DNA of 64,000 bases from Triplophysa rosa. Its lineage: Eukaryota > Chordata > Actinopteri > Cypriniformes > Nemacheilidae. The translations under genes and the position numbers were made by a program. Position 1 is the first letter of the stretch, and each line of letters starts with the position of its first letter. The DNA lies in assembly GCF_024868665.1 (NCBI RefSeq), contig NC_079906.1, forward strand, positions 12,648,807 through 12,712,806, written 5' to 3'. The notes beneath the pieces were generated by a model, which did no database searches, had not been told where the DNA came from, and saw only the letters and a list, made by a program, of their open reading frames with translations. Of the stretch, positions 24,127 through 36,027 are shown piece after piece.

Positions 24127-25036
24127 AAAGTTTAGACTCTAAACAATACACAGTAACCACAATAACTTACTCTGTGAACCTAACCTGGTCGGGAGCAGGT
24201 TTTCTTTGGTAAACCCAGAGTTTATTTCAATCTCCTCCCCCTTTTAAAGCGCAAGTGGTGTGGCTCGTTCATTCATTCATTAATACAGTCATTCATGGCG
24301 CACATTTTGATCACACAGAGACCATCTCAGTGACTAATATGTCATATTTTATTTTATAGAGTATTCAGTACATGAAGAGGCTGCATTAATTCATAGGGAT
24401 GTACTTTGATTTCAGGAGAGCAATTTAGACCCGAGTGGAATTTTGTCATTTCACTGTGCATTTTTATTAAAACTGTACCGTTTTTCTTTAGATGTATCAA
24501 AATATATTTCATCCATCCTTACATCAATAACATCAGCCATCATACGTGTATTACATCAGAGCATAATTTTCTATGGACGATGAGAATGACTTAATAAAGT
24601 GTGTAAATAAAGTGCATGAATAAAGAAATTAATAAATACAGACATACATGCAGAAATGAAGCGATAAAGGTAATACACAGCCATCCCAACTTAAATCTGC
24701 TCTGATAAAGTGCATAAATCAGAGCAGGGTTCGAATCGGTGATCAGTCTCACGTTGCACGAGAATCTGACGCCCTACAAGTTTCCTATACACCATGACGT
24801 CACATTCGCATAACTGTGTGTTCAGACCGCCGCCGTCGAGAACGTCAAAGTGGCTGGAAGTCATTCATTTTTTTGTTTCATTCATTTCATGATTATTTTA
24901 TTTGTTTATTGGTACATTTATCTATTTATTAGTTTAAATTTAAGTCATATTCAGCACATTAGTAAATCGACTGTAAGAGGGGAAAGTGTGCATCGCTCTC
25001 AAGTGCTTTCTGCCGCCATGTTGCTTTTTTTGGTGC
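24127..25036. other. Decayed MITE sequence, no gene
   Basis: 24130-24260 resembles the AACTTACTCTGTGAA / GAGCAGGTT palindromic family also seen at 19360-19500. 24850-25036 is the reverse complement of 43000-43150, so it belongs to the GTTTCAATAAGG-type element found complete-looking at 42765-43250. AATAAA-rich stretches occur at 24590-24640. Confidence 0.5.
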
Positions 25037-25041
25037 TGTTG

Positions 25042-26714
25042 TACGGTGGCCTACTAGTGCACATGACAACGAAATTTAAAAAGCAAATATAAGTTCACAA
25101 CACAACGCAATCAAGCTACAACACAACGGAATAAAGCCACAACACAACGGAATCGAGTCACAACACAACGGAATAAAGCTACAACACAACGGAATAAAGC
25201 CACAACACAACGGAAATGCTCCCGACCACTAGGGGGCACCAAAGTTCTTATTATTGTTCTATATTTTTATGGGCACATTCGGCACTTCCGTGCTTGGTTC
25301 AGTGCAGACAGCAGCGGGAGAGAGATCCGGGAGAGCATTAAGGATTTTCACGCTGAATATTAAAGCCGAGGACAAACATTCTAAGACTTTTTCTTTCAAC
25401 TGGAGCGGATTCTAGTCAGAAAAAGCACACGACTGCTTCAGACCACTATACACATTAACACATTAAATTACTGATGACGACTGGACTTTCTGCTAAACCA
25501 ACAAATCTATTGATCTATTTACTGATATAGATGGCAAGCTTGCATTATATTCCCGTTTCGTTAGTCATAAAACCGCAATGCTCACGTTTTTTTACACTTG
25601 GTTATGCGTTAATTGTTTTAGAGGTTATGCATGCATAATAAAGTTAAATAAATTGGTAATGAAAACAATATTTAATAGAGTAATCAATTATTCGTAACGT
25701 AAAAAAACGAATGCAGACTTAAGTCAGAGCTTGCTCACTGAAACTGAGATAGGAGACTGTGGCATTGTCTGGATCTAAATGCAGACTTAAGCCCATTGCA
25801 CATTGAGTCCGAAATTTGCGTCCGAAATTTCCGTGCGTTAAAAAATAAATACGACCTCACGTTGTGTCAATCACATTTACACACTGCCTCGATATTTTCG
25901 TCCGTCATAAAAAATTTGGACCGAGGTTCGATTTTCTGCGTTTTTCGCATCCGTCAAGCATTTTGAGTGGCCTTTTTTAACCATTCAGAGACACAGTACA
26001 AACGAGAGCCAAATACAAAAAAACGCATACGACAATTTCGGACTGTATGTGCAAAGACCTTTAAAGTTGAAAAGTACTTTAATCAAAATAATAATAAAAA
26101 ATACACGTGTTTTGATCGCTGGATCGAAATTTGATTGCTTAGCCATGTTTAAAACAAGACTGTATTGTTCTTCTGTACCCTTACACACAACGCCAAGGCA
26201 CTGCACGCAGCCGCAACTCGACGCAACACCACACCACATATTTAGTAAATAATTTGCATTTGTAAATAATAAAACGTGTATTTTCCTTGAAAACAGCCGT
26301 GTTTGTCATTTAAAAACATCTATATAATAATAACCTATATATTAATAAAAAATTGACATTCAGTTTTTCCACAGTAGAGCACACTTTCCTTTTAAATGCT
26401 TTACACAAGCAAAACAGGCTACCAAAACCACTAAAACAACCCCCAGCAAAACGCGCACCTCCTACCCGGCATGACCTAATTTATCATGCTGAAAGTGCCC
26501 CCTAGTGGTCGGGAGCATTTCCGTTGTGTTGCGACTCGATTCCGTTGTGTTGTGGCTCTATTCCGTTGTGTTGCGACTCGATTCCGTTGTGTTGTGGCTT
26601 GATTGCGTTGTGTTGTGGCTTGATTGCGTTGTGTTGTGGCTTGATTGCGTTGTGTTGTGAACTTATATTTGCTTTTTAAATTTCGTTGTCATGTGCACTA
26701 GTGGTCCACCATAC
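25042..26714. mobile_element. 1.67-kb TIR element with tandem repeats inside its inverted repeats
   Basis: Long inverted arms: 25042-25242 (TACGGTGGCCTACTAGTGCA...) and 26492-26714. Each arm contains a minisatellite of about 21 bp (core ACAACACAACGGAAT), about six units on the left and seven on the right, accounting for the arm-length difference. The inner ends share CTCCCGACCACTAGGGGGCAC. It is flanked by TGTTG at 25037-25041 and 26715-26719. A related repeat at 42970-42985 reads GGCAACGGCACC without the insert, giving an empty site. No transposase ORF; it contains another TIR insert at 25796-26055. Superfamily unknown. Confidence 0.8.
25796..26055. mobile_element. Nested short TIR element
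   Basis: Left end TTGCACATTGAGTCCGAAAT, right end the inverse (TTTCGGACTGTATGTGCAA). About 260 bp inside the larger 25042-26714 element. No coding sequence. Confidence 0.65.
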
Positions 26715-26719
26715 TGTTG

Positions 26720-27270
26720 CCATGGTGAATCGTAATATCGGAGCTCCATTGATCATGGCTTGTCGTAATTGTGGTGCAAGCGCTTAACTCAAGGTAAAGG
26801 GCTCAGCATAGTCCAGGCGAATTGCGCTTTCGTTCTGCGTTTTGGGGTAAAACGAAGCTCGAAAACGTTGAGAGACGGTATAGCGTTTTCGAACAATCCA
26901 ACACCCCTTTGTTTCTGGAGGCGGGGTTTACATGACGTGTCCAAATAGCCTCTGCGCACGTGGCTATTACGTAATGGCCATGGACCAATGGTGGCTCGAG
27001 GGTGTTTACCGGCCAACGCGAACTTTCCCGGAGAGTTCTGTTTGGTTTGCTGCTGCAAACTAGTGAAACGAATTGTCGTTTGGACTAGATTTTGTTCGAA
27101 ATCAGATCACAGATGGTCGTTTTTCGAATGTAGTATGCTGAGCCCTTAAGTCTACCCAGAGTTGATAGAACTAACTCAAATACGCTATTCTGAAACCAAA
27201 AACTCTAAATTTCGCATCTCGGTATAACGTTAAATCTACTCAGAGTTCACATTTTAACTCGGTGTTGGTT
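26720..27270. mobile_element. Remainder of a GTTTCAATAAGG-family MITE, split by nested inserts
   Basis: 26720-26797 and 27147-27270 are the reverse complement of 42780-42985 (GAGCTCCATTGATCATGG, AACTCAAATACGCTATTCTG). Together with 24850-25041 this is one old element broken by the 1.67-kb element and by the 26798-27146 insertion. Confidence 0.65.
26798..27146. mobile_element. PIF/Harbinger-like MITE, TAA duplication
   Basis: Ends AGGGCTCAGCATA and TATGCTGAGCCCT are perfect inverted repeats. TAA flanks both sides (26795-26797, 27147-27149). 349 bp, no transposase. Its host repeat aligns across it with 42780-42985. Confidence 0.85.
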
Positions 27271-27479
27271 GGTTGAACCTTAATGAAACAGGCACCATAT
27301 CTTATATCAAACTTATTCATTATTTGACAACCATCTTAATCTTAACGATAATCATCGCAGCCTCTTGTTGTGCCTGTGTTATGGATCAACTGGGGATTAT
27401 CTCAATTCACCAGATAATACATTATCTATTTTTATACAACTTTTTCCGTAAATTAGGCCTATATTTCATTCATTCTGCT

Positions 27480-27780
27480 GTATATAGCACATACCTTGTA
27501 CTACAATAGTCTATTCTTATTTTTTACTTGTACATATTTACATATATACATAGCTTTACTCTCTATATCTTTATCTTATGTTTATTGTATTGTATTTCTT
27601 AAATTTTTATACCCATAGGCCCTTATTTAAATCATCTGTGTACTGTATTCTATTATGTTATGGTCTCTGTGTACTGTTGTTGCGGTTTCTGTGTGCTCTT
27701 GTCACCAAAACAAATTCCTTGTATGTTCAAACATACTTGGCAATAAAGCTCTTTCTGATTCTGATTCTGATTCTGATCGT
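27480..27780 (+). mobile_element. LINE 3' tail ending in (ATTCTG)n
   Basis: The AT-rich 3' UTR-like stretch closes with GGCAATAAAGCTCTTTCTG and a short (ATTCTG)n tail at 27752-27778, the usual end of fish CR1/L2-type LINEs. No coding part remains. Confidence 0.55.
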
Positions 27781-28052
27781 GTTATCTGGGGACATGCACG
27801 TGCATGGTGATGATTTTACCCGATTTCCCAGCAGATGTCGGACGGCGGCAGATTCGACGAATATGATTTTCCACGAATTTCTGGTTAAACACGTAGATCG
27901 TTTAATGTTTGTATCACTATCTATCGATGCATGTCCTCGATGGCCTTTCCCATGTATTTGACGCATTTTAAGAAACATTTAAACGAGTTTCCATGTCGAG
28001 CCGGAAACCACGCCCACTTTCGATGTAACGCAAACAAAAGATTGTAGGTGTG

Positions 28053-28924
28053 TGTCGGTACACGATCTGGGATGCCTGCACGATCCGTCCGCGCATGCGC
28101 ATAATAACGTAGTAGATAATTCTGTTTAGCGACGATTTATGACACTGCACGATCTGATCCACGCTTGAGCACCTTTGTACAGCGACTTTCACTACTGTCC
28201 ACCTCTGGTCTCATGTCACTTCTGTGTGCACACTATGCGTTGAAATACTCTGTAACGTTTCCCCAGACTTGTTTGTAGTTTTTTATTCATGTAAGTGCAG
28301 ATAGTCTAGGCAGAAATGCATATTATGTTCCTTATTGTCTTCTGTAAACACCATTGAAGGGATTATTCCTCATTTAGATTATATAGATAGATGTATTAGC
28401 CTATATAGACCCACACTAATACAAAACGACTCGATTTAAAGTTAACTAATATTAGCTGCTTTTAATAAAAAAACGTCTTTGACAATACTACTGACCTCAG
28501 ATCGAAACACAGCAAGTTAAGTAGGCCTAATGCCATGCAGCAATGAATCGCAAAGGGGAGTATGCATGGAGGAAACTGAAGGTTTGCAGTGTCAGAAAGA
28601 CTCACACGATTTTGGTTACATGTGGAATAAAGTCTATGTTCATGTAACAACTCCTTTATTATTTTGGATTGGCAACAACGTAAACACATCGTAATGCATA
28701 GCGTAAGCTACATTTTAAAACATCAAAATAGACCCGCCATGAACTGTTAAATGAAAAACACAATGTAGCCTACAAAAATATGCCGCCAGTTGTGCCGCCT
28801 GGCCGTCAAGTGTTTCATCGCATGCGTGATACCAATAGTGTAGGGAAACCGTGACGTGATTTACTACGTAATTACGCGCATGCACAGAACGGATCGTGCA
28901 GGCATCCCGGATCGTGTACCGACA
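28053..28924. mobile_element. Nested TIR element with about 65-bp inverted ends
   Basis: TGTCGGTACACGATCTGGGA at the left and its inverse at the right (GATCGTGTACCGACA), with similarity continuing through CGTGCAGGCATCCC and the CGCATGCG region to about 65 bp. Interior non-coding. Confidence 0.75.
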
Positions 28925-29364
28925 GCATGTTCAAATTAATTTGACCCTGAGCAGACCGATCGGTCTATGTATGACATCAAACCACCAATCACTCTCGGGT
29001 ATGATGCCATACGCCGATCGGTCTGCACAGCACGAAGTCGAACACACCATTTGCGCTGGAGCCAAACTCTCGGATTCTTGTAATTTTACAGGTTTAGATT
29101 AATTAATTAGATTAATTATAATTTTACAGGTTTAGAATTAAAAGGTTAGTTTTTAAAAATGACATCCGTAATTACTAACTTTAAACTTATATTTTAGATT
29201 TTGAATCCTCAGTCATGTTACAAGGAATCAACGGAGATCAATTTAAATTTTAGAAAATAAATGTTATTTGCAAACTTATTCACAGAAAACGGGTCTTCCT
29301 AACCAAAAATCTAAATCAATTTTACAGAAACGCCAAACAAATAAAAACACATTAACAATAACCT

Positions 29365-29665
29365 AAATATATTTAACCATTTTAACAGCATGCTGGGCAT
29401 CTGTATGAAGTTGAAGTTGTGAAGAGGACCTGGGGGGCGGTAAACTACAACAACACTGAGATGAGTAGGAGAAGTGATATTAACAGCATGGTATTCAAAT
29501 GAATAGTTGTTGCATAGGGAAGATAGTGTGGAATATTTCCAATTATTGTTGATAAGCAAACCTGTGCCTCCTCCTCTTCCAGTTTGGCGGGGGGAGTGAG
29601 AGAAGGAGTAGTTTGTGGAGAGAGCAGCGGGTGTCATGATTTGATTGTTCAAGGTCTCCAGTAAA
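29365..29665 (-). mobile_element. L2-type LINE endonuclease fragment
   Basis: The - strand translation includes TGRGGGTGLLINNNWKYST and VVVVYRPPGP, conserved parts of the L2/Maui APE endonuclease. Short fragment, truncated at both ends. Confidence 0.7.
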
Positions 29666-29929
29666 AAACAAGAGAAAATCAGGATCAAGGAGGAGAGGAA
29701 GACCAAGCGTAGGAGGAAGACCAAGCGTAGAACCAAGCCTTCAGAAATCAATGAATGATATGATTTCCAAAGCTACGCAAATGATAAGGTTGAATTAGCG
29801 CTGGCTGTTGATTTAGATTGTACCTTGTGAAGATGCTTACGCTTCTGCAACATATAGAATTTGCAAACTATCATCTTGACAGTTCAGCAGCTAACTGCTT
29901 TTGCATTCGAACATAGTTCATGTGTATGA

Positions 29930-30230
29930 AGCCTCCTATATGTATATGTTAATTTGTGGGGGGAAACAGATGTCAGCTGCCATACCCGAGATCTTATCTT
30001 CATTGTGGTTAACAGGTGTCGGTGCTTTGGTAATCTGTTTATGCTTAGGTAGAAGATGTAAGTCTAGAATAGTTTCCACTATGTGTAGTGCCCAAATAAG
30101 GAATGTATATTCTGGTACAGGGCCCCTCTGTATAACGGAGACTCTATAAAAGGGGAACTAAGATGTTGATCGAGGCCGAACCTCGTGGTGAAGACTTTTT
30201 CATTGTTATGTTTGTATTATTACTTTTGAT
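29930..30230 (+). other. Promoter-like, possibly LTR-derived stretch
   Basis: TGTGGGGGGAAACAGATG is followed about 190 bp later by CTCTATAAAAGGGGAAC (TATA-like, about 30143-30160). This resembles the U3/TATA layout of an LTR, but no matching end, target duplication or internal region was found. Confidence 0.25.
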
Positions 30231-31263
30231 GATTTGTTCAATCACTTTAATATGTAAAATAATTTGTATAATTGCAAAGATAGTAGGAAATCTAGAATTG
30301 TTATAAACATACAGTAAGTTATCAAACCATTACAAATAACAAACATATGTCCTCGCCATGGTTACATTTCATCAGGACCCAGCTAAAGCATTCGCCTCAT
30401 TTACCTGTAACAAAAACAAGATAATTAAATAATTATCACACAGATACAGAACAGAATAAAGTCAGATTATTATTAACTTCTCATAAGAGTTACACACAGT
30501 AGCTTGTAAATACAGCAGAGTTACCTTTTTAACCATATAGGCATAGCTGCTTTACGTTCAGGGCACAGCATATGGGGACATACGCTCAGACGTCTAATCT
30601 ATTAGTACAAGCAAGAAAAACACAGATAATCGCCATCTGACATCTGCTGGGAAATCGGGTAAAATCATCACCATGCACACGCATGTCCCCAGATAACACG
30701 ATACCCAGTTCATCCATAACACCTGTTGTAAACCAGGAAGTGGAGAAATAAATGTGACTAAGGGATTATGGGAATAAGTAAAAATAACACGCAAAAAATT
30801 GAAATTAGAAATAAATTGTGCAAAAAATAAATAGTAATTTACTGTACAAGTCAAATAAACATCATAAAATTGTTGAAATCTAAAAATAAAATAATTAAAC
30901 TAATCAAAAATAACGAGAGTTAAGGATGTAACTGCGGTTCTATGAGTTCTGGATGACAGCCAGAGGCAGTGCTTCACACTGAATGTTATTTCATCGCAGA
31001 TGCACAGGTCGAGTCTAATACCAACAAAGTCCCCGTGACCAGGATGACGCGGGGTCCTCCCCTATTTAACCCCGTGACATCCGGCAAACAGTCTCTACGG
31101 AATCTTCTCGCTGTGACTCCGAGTGACAGAAAGCTCTGGCGGTCATCGAGAACCGCAGTTACATCCGTAAATCTCGTTCTATTTCGTTCTTCCTGACCGC
31201 CAGAGGCAGTTCTTCACACTGGATGACTTATAACAACAAAGTCACGAGGAGGTCTACTCACCT

Positions 31264-32347
31264 CTAGAAAGTTGAGGGTCCTGACAGGACCGCGGTTTGA
31301 ATTGAGTCTGTCGTATCGACATTAATTCTGTAATAACGTGAAAATGTGTTCACAGATGACCACGTAGCTGCAGTGCAAATGTCACTTAGCAGGACACCTT
31401 TTAGTGCTGCCCATGATGCTGAGATGCTTCTTGCCGAATGGCATCTCACTCCTGAAGGGAAGGAACATCCATTCGATTTGTAAGCATGGTTGATGGCCTC
31501 CACCACCCAATGCGACAATCTCTGCATTGAGAGGGGTTGACCTCTTCTTGGTCCCCCAAAACAGAGAAAAAGTAGGTCTGATCGCCGGAATTGTTCTGTG
31601 GCTCTGATGTAGCTCCGGAGAGCTCTTACTGGACATAAAAGTCTGCTTCCACCATCCTCTTGTGTATCCAACCCTGAAGGATTAAATACAGACAGTTCAA
31701 TAGGCTGGTTCCTAAACAGGGTCGAGAGCCTCTTGGGAAGAAATGCTGGATTTGGCCATAATGTGACTCCTGAACCATCTGCATTCCAACGCATGCAGGA
31801 TGCGTTAACAGACAACGCGTGAAGCTCACTAGCCGATGTAATGGCCAATAGGAATACAGTCTTCAGAGAGAGCCATTTAAGGTCACTGTGCTCCGTAGGT
31901 TCGAACGGAGGTAATGTAAGAGACTTCAAAACAAGGCTCAGGTCCCATGAAGGTACCCGAATGGTCTGAGGGGGGCGCAGTCTCTGTGCACCTCTAAGGA
32001 ACTTAGTAATCAAGGCATGGGCTCCCAATGGCTGACCATCTATTCTTACATGATGTGCCTAAATTGCAGCCACATAGACTTTTAAAGTAGAGGCTGCCCG
32101 ATTATCATCTAGCAGAGATTGCAGATAACGTAACACTAAAGGGACATGGACATGACTCCGGCGACATTGTCTGCCCCCTACACCAATCAGAGAACAACTT
32201 CCACCTATAAGCGTAAGCACGTCTAGTGGAAGGCGCTCTAGAGTTCAATATGGTGTTCTGTAGAGCTTGATCACAGCTCCTCAGAAGTGGTTCTGGCCCT
32301 TCAGAGACCAAACACACAGCTGTAGCCTGTCCGGCTTCGGGTGCCAA
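31264..32347 (-). pseudogene. DIRS tyrosine recombinase, frameshifted
   Basis: The N-terminal core-binding part (32105-32347, SRAPSTRRAYAYRWKLFSDW) and the catalytic part (31264-32028) lie in different frames with a gap between them. The catalytic part shows the second-box HSARSISASWAALKGV with the HxxR arginine and a C-terminal FSRYYRINVD holding the candidate nucleophilic tyrosine. In DIRS elements this enzyme integrates a circular cDNA without target duplication. The frame change and stops near 32040-32110 make it a pseudogene. Confidence 0.85.
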
Positions 32348-32513
32348 ATCTGACCTCCCAACTGATGTAGCAGATCTCTCCTATTGGGAAGGCTCCAGGG
32401 CTCCCTTTCTAAGAGCCTGTACATCATTGGAAACCAGGGTCTCCCTGGCCAGTTGGGAGCAACTAGCAGTAGACTGTGGTGTCCTTAAAGGACTATGTGA
32501 ACTGTTGCCAAGA

Positions 32514-34648
32514 TCAATGGTATTGGGGAAAGGCATATAGTAACAGGTCTGGCCAGTCGTGGGCTAGAGCATTGGGCCGAGGGCATTGGGCTGACACTGC
32601 TGAGGCAAACAGGTCTACTTCCGCCCTGCCAAAGTGCTGCCATATCAATTCTACCACCTCCGGGTTGAGACTCCACTCTCCCGATTGAGGTTTGTGGCGT
32701 GACAAGAAATCCGCTACCCCATTTGTCACTCCCGGAATGTGCATCGCCCTGTCACTTGCAAACCAAAGGAAGGCCCAGGTCAACAGATTCTGTGACACAT
32801 GAAGAGATTGGATGGATCTTGTGCCCCCCTGATGGTTGATGTGATAAACCACTGAAGTATTGTCTGACCTGATGAGAACATGTCTGCCTTCCAAATTCGA
32901 TGCAAAATGCTTCAGTGCCAGTAGTACTGCCAATAGCTCCAGGGTGTTTATACACTCCCTGCTTTGCAGAGAGCTCCATTGTCCCCTCACTGATCTGTGT
33001 TGCCAGACTGCCCCCCAGCCGGTTAACAAGGCATCAGTCGTGATTATCTTGCGCCGGGAGGGAATCCTGCCCAAAGCAACTCCCTTGGTCAGATATGATC
33101 TCTTTCTCCAGGGTTTCAACGTGAGAAGACATTGCTCCGAAACCTTGATCAGTTTGTTCTTGTGCACACTGGGATTCAGGTGAAAACTGTTCACCCATGT
33201 TTGGAAAGGACGCATTGCCAGGAGGCCCAACGGTATGACAGCAGCTGCTGCTGCCATCATACCCATGAGTCTCAGGAAGTACCTGAGCGAAATCCTGGCC
33301 CGACTTCAAAATCGTTGAAGGAGCAGCAGAATACTGTTCACCCGCTGTTCTGCTGGTGAAGCTTTCATCAACCGCGAGTTCAGGATAATCCCTATGAACT
33401 CCACTGACTGACTTGGAGTTAGCTTGCTCTTGCTGAAATTCACCGCAAGACCCAGATGGGTAATATGGGAGAGCAGCTGCCCAATTTCCATCATAGCCTG
33501 CTCCTGAGAGTGGTAGCACAGAAGCCAGTCGAGTCATCCAGATATGGGAGTATCTGTAGTCCCTTGGCCTGCACTGGGGCCAATGCTGCTGCCATACACC
33601 TGGTGAAGACCCTTGGGGATAGAGAGAGACCAAATGGAAGTACTCGGAATTGATAGACCTGATCCTGGACTGCGAAACAAAGGAATGGTCTGTGTTGTGG
33701 AGCAATTGGAACATAGAAGTAGGCGTCCTTTAAATCCACTGTGGTGAACCAGTGCTGTTGCCTCACAGCCTGAAGAACATCGGTCACTCGCAACATGCGG
33801 AACGGTAATTTCTTCAGAAATTTGTTTAGGGAACGAAGGTCAAGTATAGGTCTTACACCGCCATCTTTTTTTGAATTAAAAAGTATATTGAATAAAACCC
33901 ATCGAGCCGTTCTGACCATTTTACTGGTTCGATGGCACCTTCCTCTACGAGTTGTATTATTTCTTGATTTAACGAATCTGCATGTTTTGGGTCTGAAACT
34001 ATCGTCGTTCTGACCCCACTGAAAGAGGGAGGCCGACGTCGGAATTGCAGCCTGTACCCTTGAGTTAGGGTCGCCATAACCCAAGGGTCTGAGGTTGTTG
34101 TTTCCCAGTAATTGAGCTGCTGATGAGAAAAACGTCCGACGGCCGGCCTCGGACCCTCAGGTCCTGCGACCCTGGCCTTTATGACCTCTAGTGGGTTGTT
34201 GGTCAGGTGCCCTTCCCCTTGGAGCCTGAAATGATTGGTGTACCCGTCCCCTGGGCCAGTGAACATATTGATCTATTCTATGAGACCGTTCCCCTCGCTG
34301 AGGCTGATTCCTATGAACCTCCATTGGGCGTGTGGCAAACTGAGATCTCTGTGGCACATGCCCAATAGGGGGCTGTCGGAACTGTAAGTGGGACGGTGGA
34401 ACCCTCCTCAGATCCGCAAACTGCTGCCTAGTCTGATTCACCTGGACACTACGCTCTAGTGTCTGCTGTGCGGCTGGGCCAAAGAGCTGTCCAGGAACTA
34501 CGGGAAGGTCCCTTAGTGTTCTCCTACAGACCTCCGATAGAGGAGACTGCGCAAGCCACACTTGTCGGCATTTCTGTGTGAGAGTTGACATAAGCCTGCC
34601 CAATTCTCTTGTCATAAATGCTACTGCTTGTAACGAAGCATCACTCAA
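32514..34648 (-). pseudogene. DIRS reverse transcriptase / RNase H polyprotein, frameshifted
   Basis: Successive - strand frames: 34157-34648 and 33853-34266 (linker to RT), 33491-34084 with LDLRSLNKFLKKLPFRM, TTVDLKDAYFYVPI, VLPFGLSLSPRVF and the catalytic ILPYLDDS, 33306-33494 (thumb, FSKSKLTPSQSVEFIGI), and 32514-33266 RNase H (TDALLTGWGAVW, INTLELLAVLLALKHF, RSDNTSVVYHINHQGGT). Domain content is complete, but at least three frame changes are needed. Confidence 0.85.
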
Positions 34649-34756
34649 GTCTTGCGATGTAGTATCACTTCCTGAAGAGACTGGGACAATGCCAACATTA
34701 GATGGGAGAGAGAGTTGCCAATGCGACCCATACGCGCTGCTGTGTTATAAACCTGT

Positions 34757-35038
34757 ATGAGAAGATCGTCAGTAAGTGAAGTGACCTATTTGTCAAGTAT
34801 GGTGACCCATACCCGAAATGTGACCTCTGCATTTAACCCATCCAGAGAGTAGTGAACACATGCACAGCAAGTGGTGAACACACGTACACCCAGAGCTGTG
34901 GGCAGCTATCACTGCAGCGCCCGGAGAGCAAGTAGGGGTAAGGTGCCTTGTCAAGGGCACCTCAGTCTTTACACGCCGGCCCTGAGGATCGAACCGGCAA
35001 CCTTCTGGTCACAAGTCCGACTCTCTAACCATTAGGTT
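34757..35038 (-). mobile_element. tRNA-derived SINE (V-SINE/HE1-like) inside the DIRS element
   Basis: On the - strand it has a tRNA-like head with an A-box region (TAATGGTTAGAGAGTCGGAC) and a B box GGTTCGATCC (plus coordinates 34986-34995). The conserved SINE body follows (CAAGGCACCTTACCCC, GGATGGGTTAAATGCAGAGG, GGGTATGGGTCACCATA). It interrupts the gag-like DIRS frame, which resumes beyond it. Confidence 0.85.
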
Positions 35039-36027
35039 GTCAACACTTCCTCTGGGGAGAGGACAAAAGAGGCAATAATTGGATCAATCTTGGGCATCTG
35101 ATCAAGGCCAAAAGTGTCAGCATCTTGCATCGCAGCCAATGCTCTGCTTGCACTAGTGTGGTGTGTAAGTGATTTTGGGTTAGCCCAGCACTTCTGCAAT
35201 TCATCAATATAATCTCTTGATGGTGGTATAGTAAGAGGAGAAGGTTGAGTCGAACCTCTGAAAAAACCACTAGTAGGGGTTGTAACTACCGGAGCTGCAT
35301 CAAGGCCTAAACGAGCCAGTGCAGTCCGAAGGGCTCGCTTCACCACCTGTTCTGACTGTGAATCTTCTGAGTCATTATGGGAGACCTGAGAGTGAAGCTC
35401 TGCAAAAACCTGTTCTTCCTCTCCAAAAAACTGATTGTGAGAAGCTGCCACCGACATGGCATCTTCTTCCAACATGGGAGACTCCATCGTGGGAGCTTCA
35501 ACTGAAGGGATTAGTTTCTCAGCCGATTGTAACTTCATAAGCAAAGACTTAATTTGAGCAAACTCTGCAGACAACCTGTCCACCTTCTTAGTTAAGGAAT
35601 CTTCTTTAGATCTTTTTCCAGCCGAAGCAGCCCTTGTTTCAGTATGTCTACGTTTAGCCGCTGCTTTATGTTGTGTCGATGGTGGAGTCGGCGTTGACTG
35701 TGGTGGTCGCAATGACTCCCCCAACAGTTTTTCCACCATAACTACCCTAGAGGTCTTCCTCTCCCAGGAAAGAACCTTACAGTTCATACAGGCCTCCTCC
35801 GTGAGACCTTTTTTCAGATGTTCCAGGCCCAAACAGGAAGGGCAACATTCGTGCCCATCATCCGCTTGCAGAGGAGTCTTGCACAATGTGCAGAAATGAG
35901 ATAGCGTTTCAATAACCTCGCAGAAATTCTCTAGGCCAAGCGAACGCACTCTGACCTCTGCTGCAAGATAATATATCGTACACCCACAAATATCAATAAT
36001 GGTCAGGTAGCCACAGAGCAAAAACAC
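35032..36027 (-). pseudogene. DIRS gag-like ORF, truncated by SINE
   Basis: A 331-codon frame contains a Cys cluster near its start (HFCTLCKTPL...CCPSCLG, about residues 46-72), then a basic and coiled stretch (KKVDRLSAEFAQIKSLLMK). It ends LSPEEVLTT at the SINE junction. Continuation sequence (SDASLQAVAFMTRELGRL) lies beyond the SINE at 34570-34650. Probable nucleocapsid-like protein. Confidence 0.7.

Larger units (their letters stand above)
27776..30702. mobile_element. Large TIR element with about 70-bp ends
   Basis: 27776-27845 (ATCGTGTTATCTGGGGACAT...) and 30632-30702 are inverted copies over about 70 bp, including GATGATTTTACCCGATTTCC. The 2.9-kb interior contains another TIR element (28053-28924) and an L2 endonuclease fragment, and no recognisable transposase. 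Target duplication not resolved. Confidence 0.7.

Noticed and set aside
25096..26663. CRISPR-like spaced repeats (21-bp units)
   Set aside because: The units are directly tandem without spacers, occur in inverted arms of a eukaryotic TIR element, and no cas genes exist.
27273..27961. Two consecutive hydrophobic ORFs
   Set aside because: They fall in AT-rich LINE 3' tail and TIR sequence and contain no family signature.
29930..30230. Endogenous retrovirus LTR
   Set aside because: Only a TATA-like box and general layout support it; no paired terminus, target duplication or internal coding region.
34986..34995. tRNA gene suggested by A- and B-box sequences
   Set aside because: The sequence continues into a conserved SINE body and lacks a proper cloverleaf; a second, broken copy occurs at 55512-56697.
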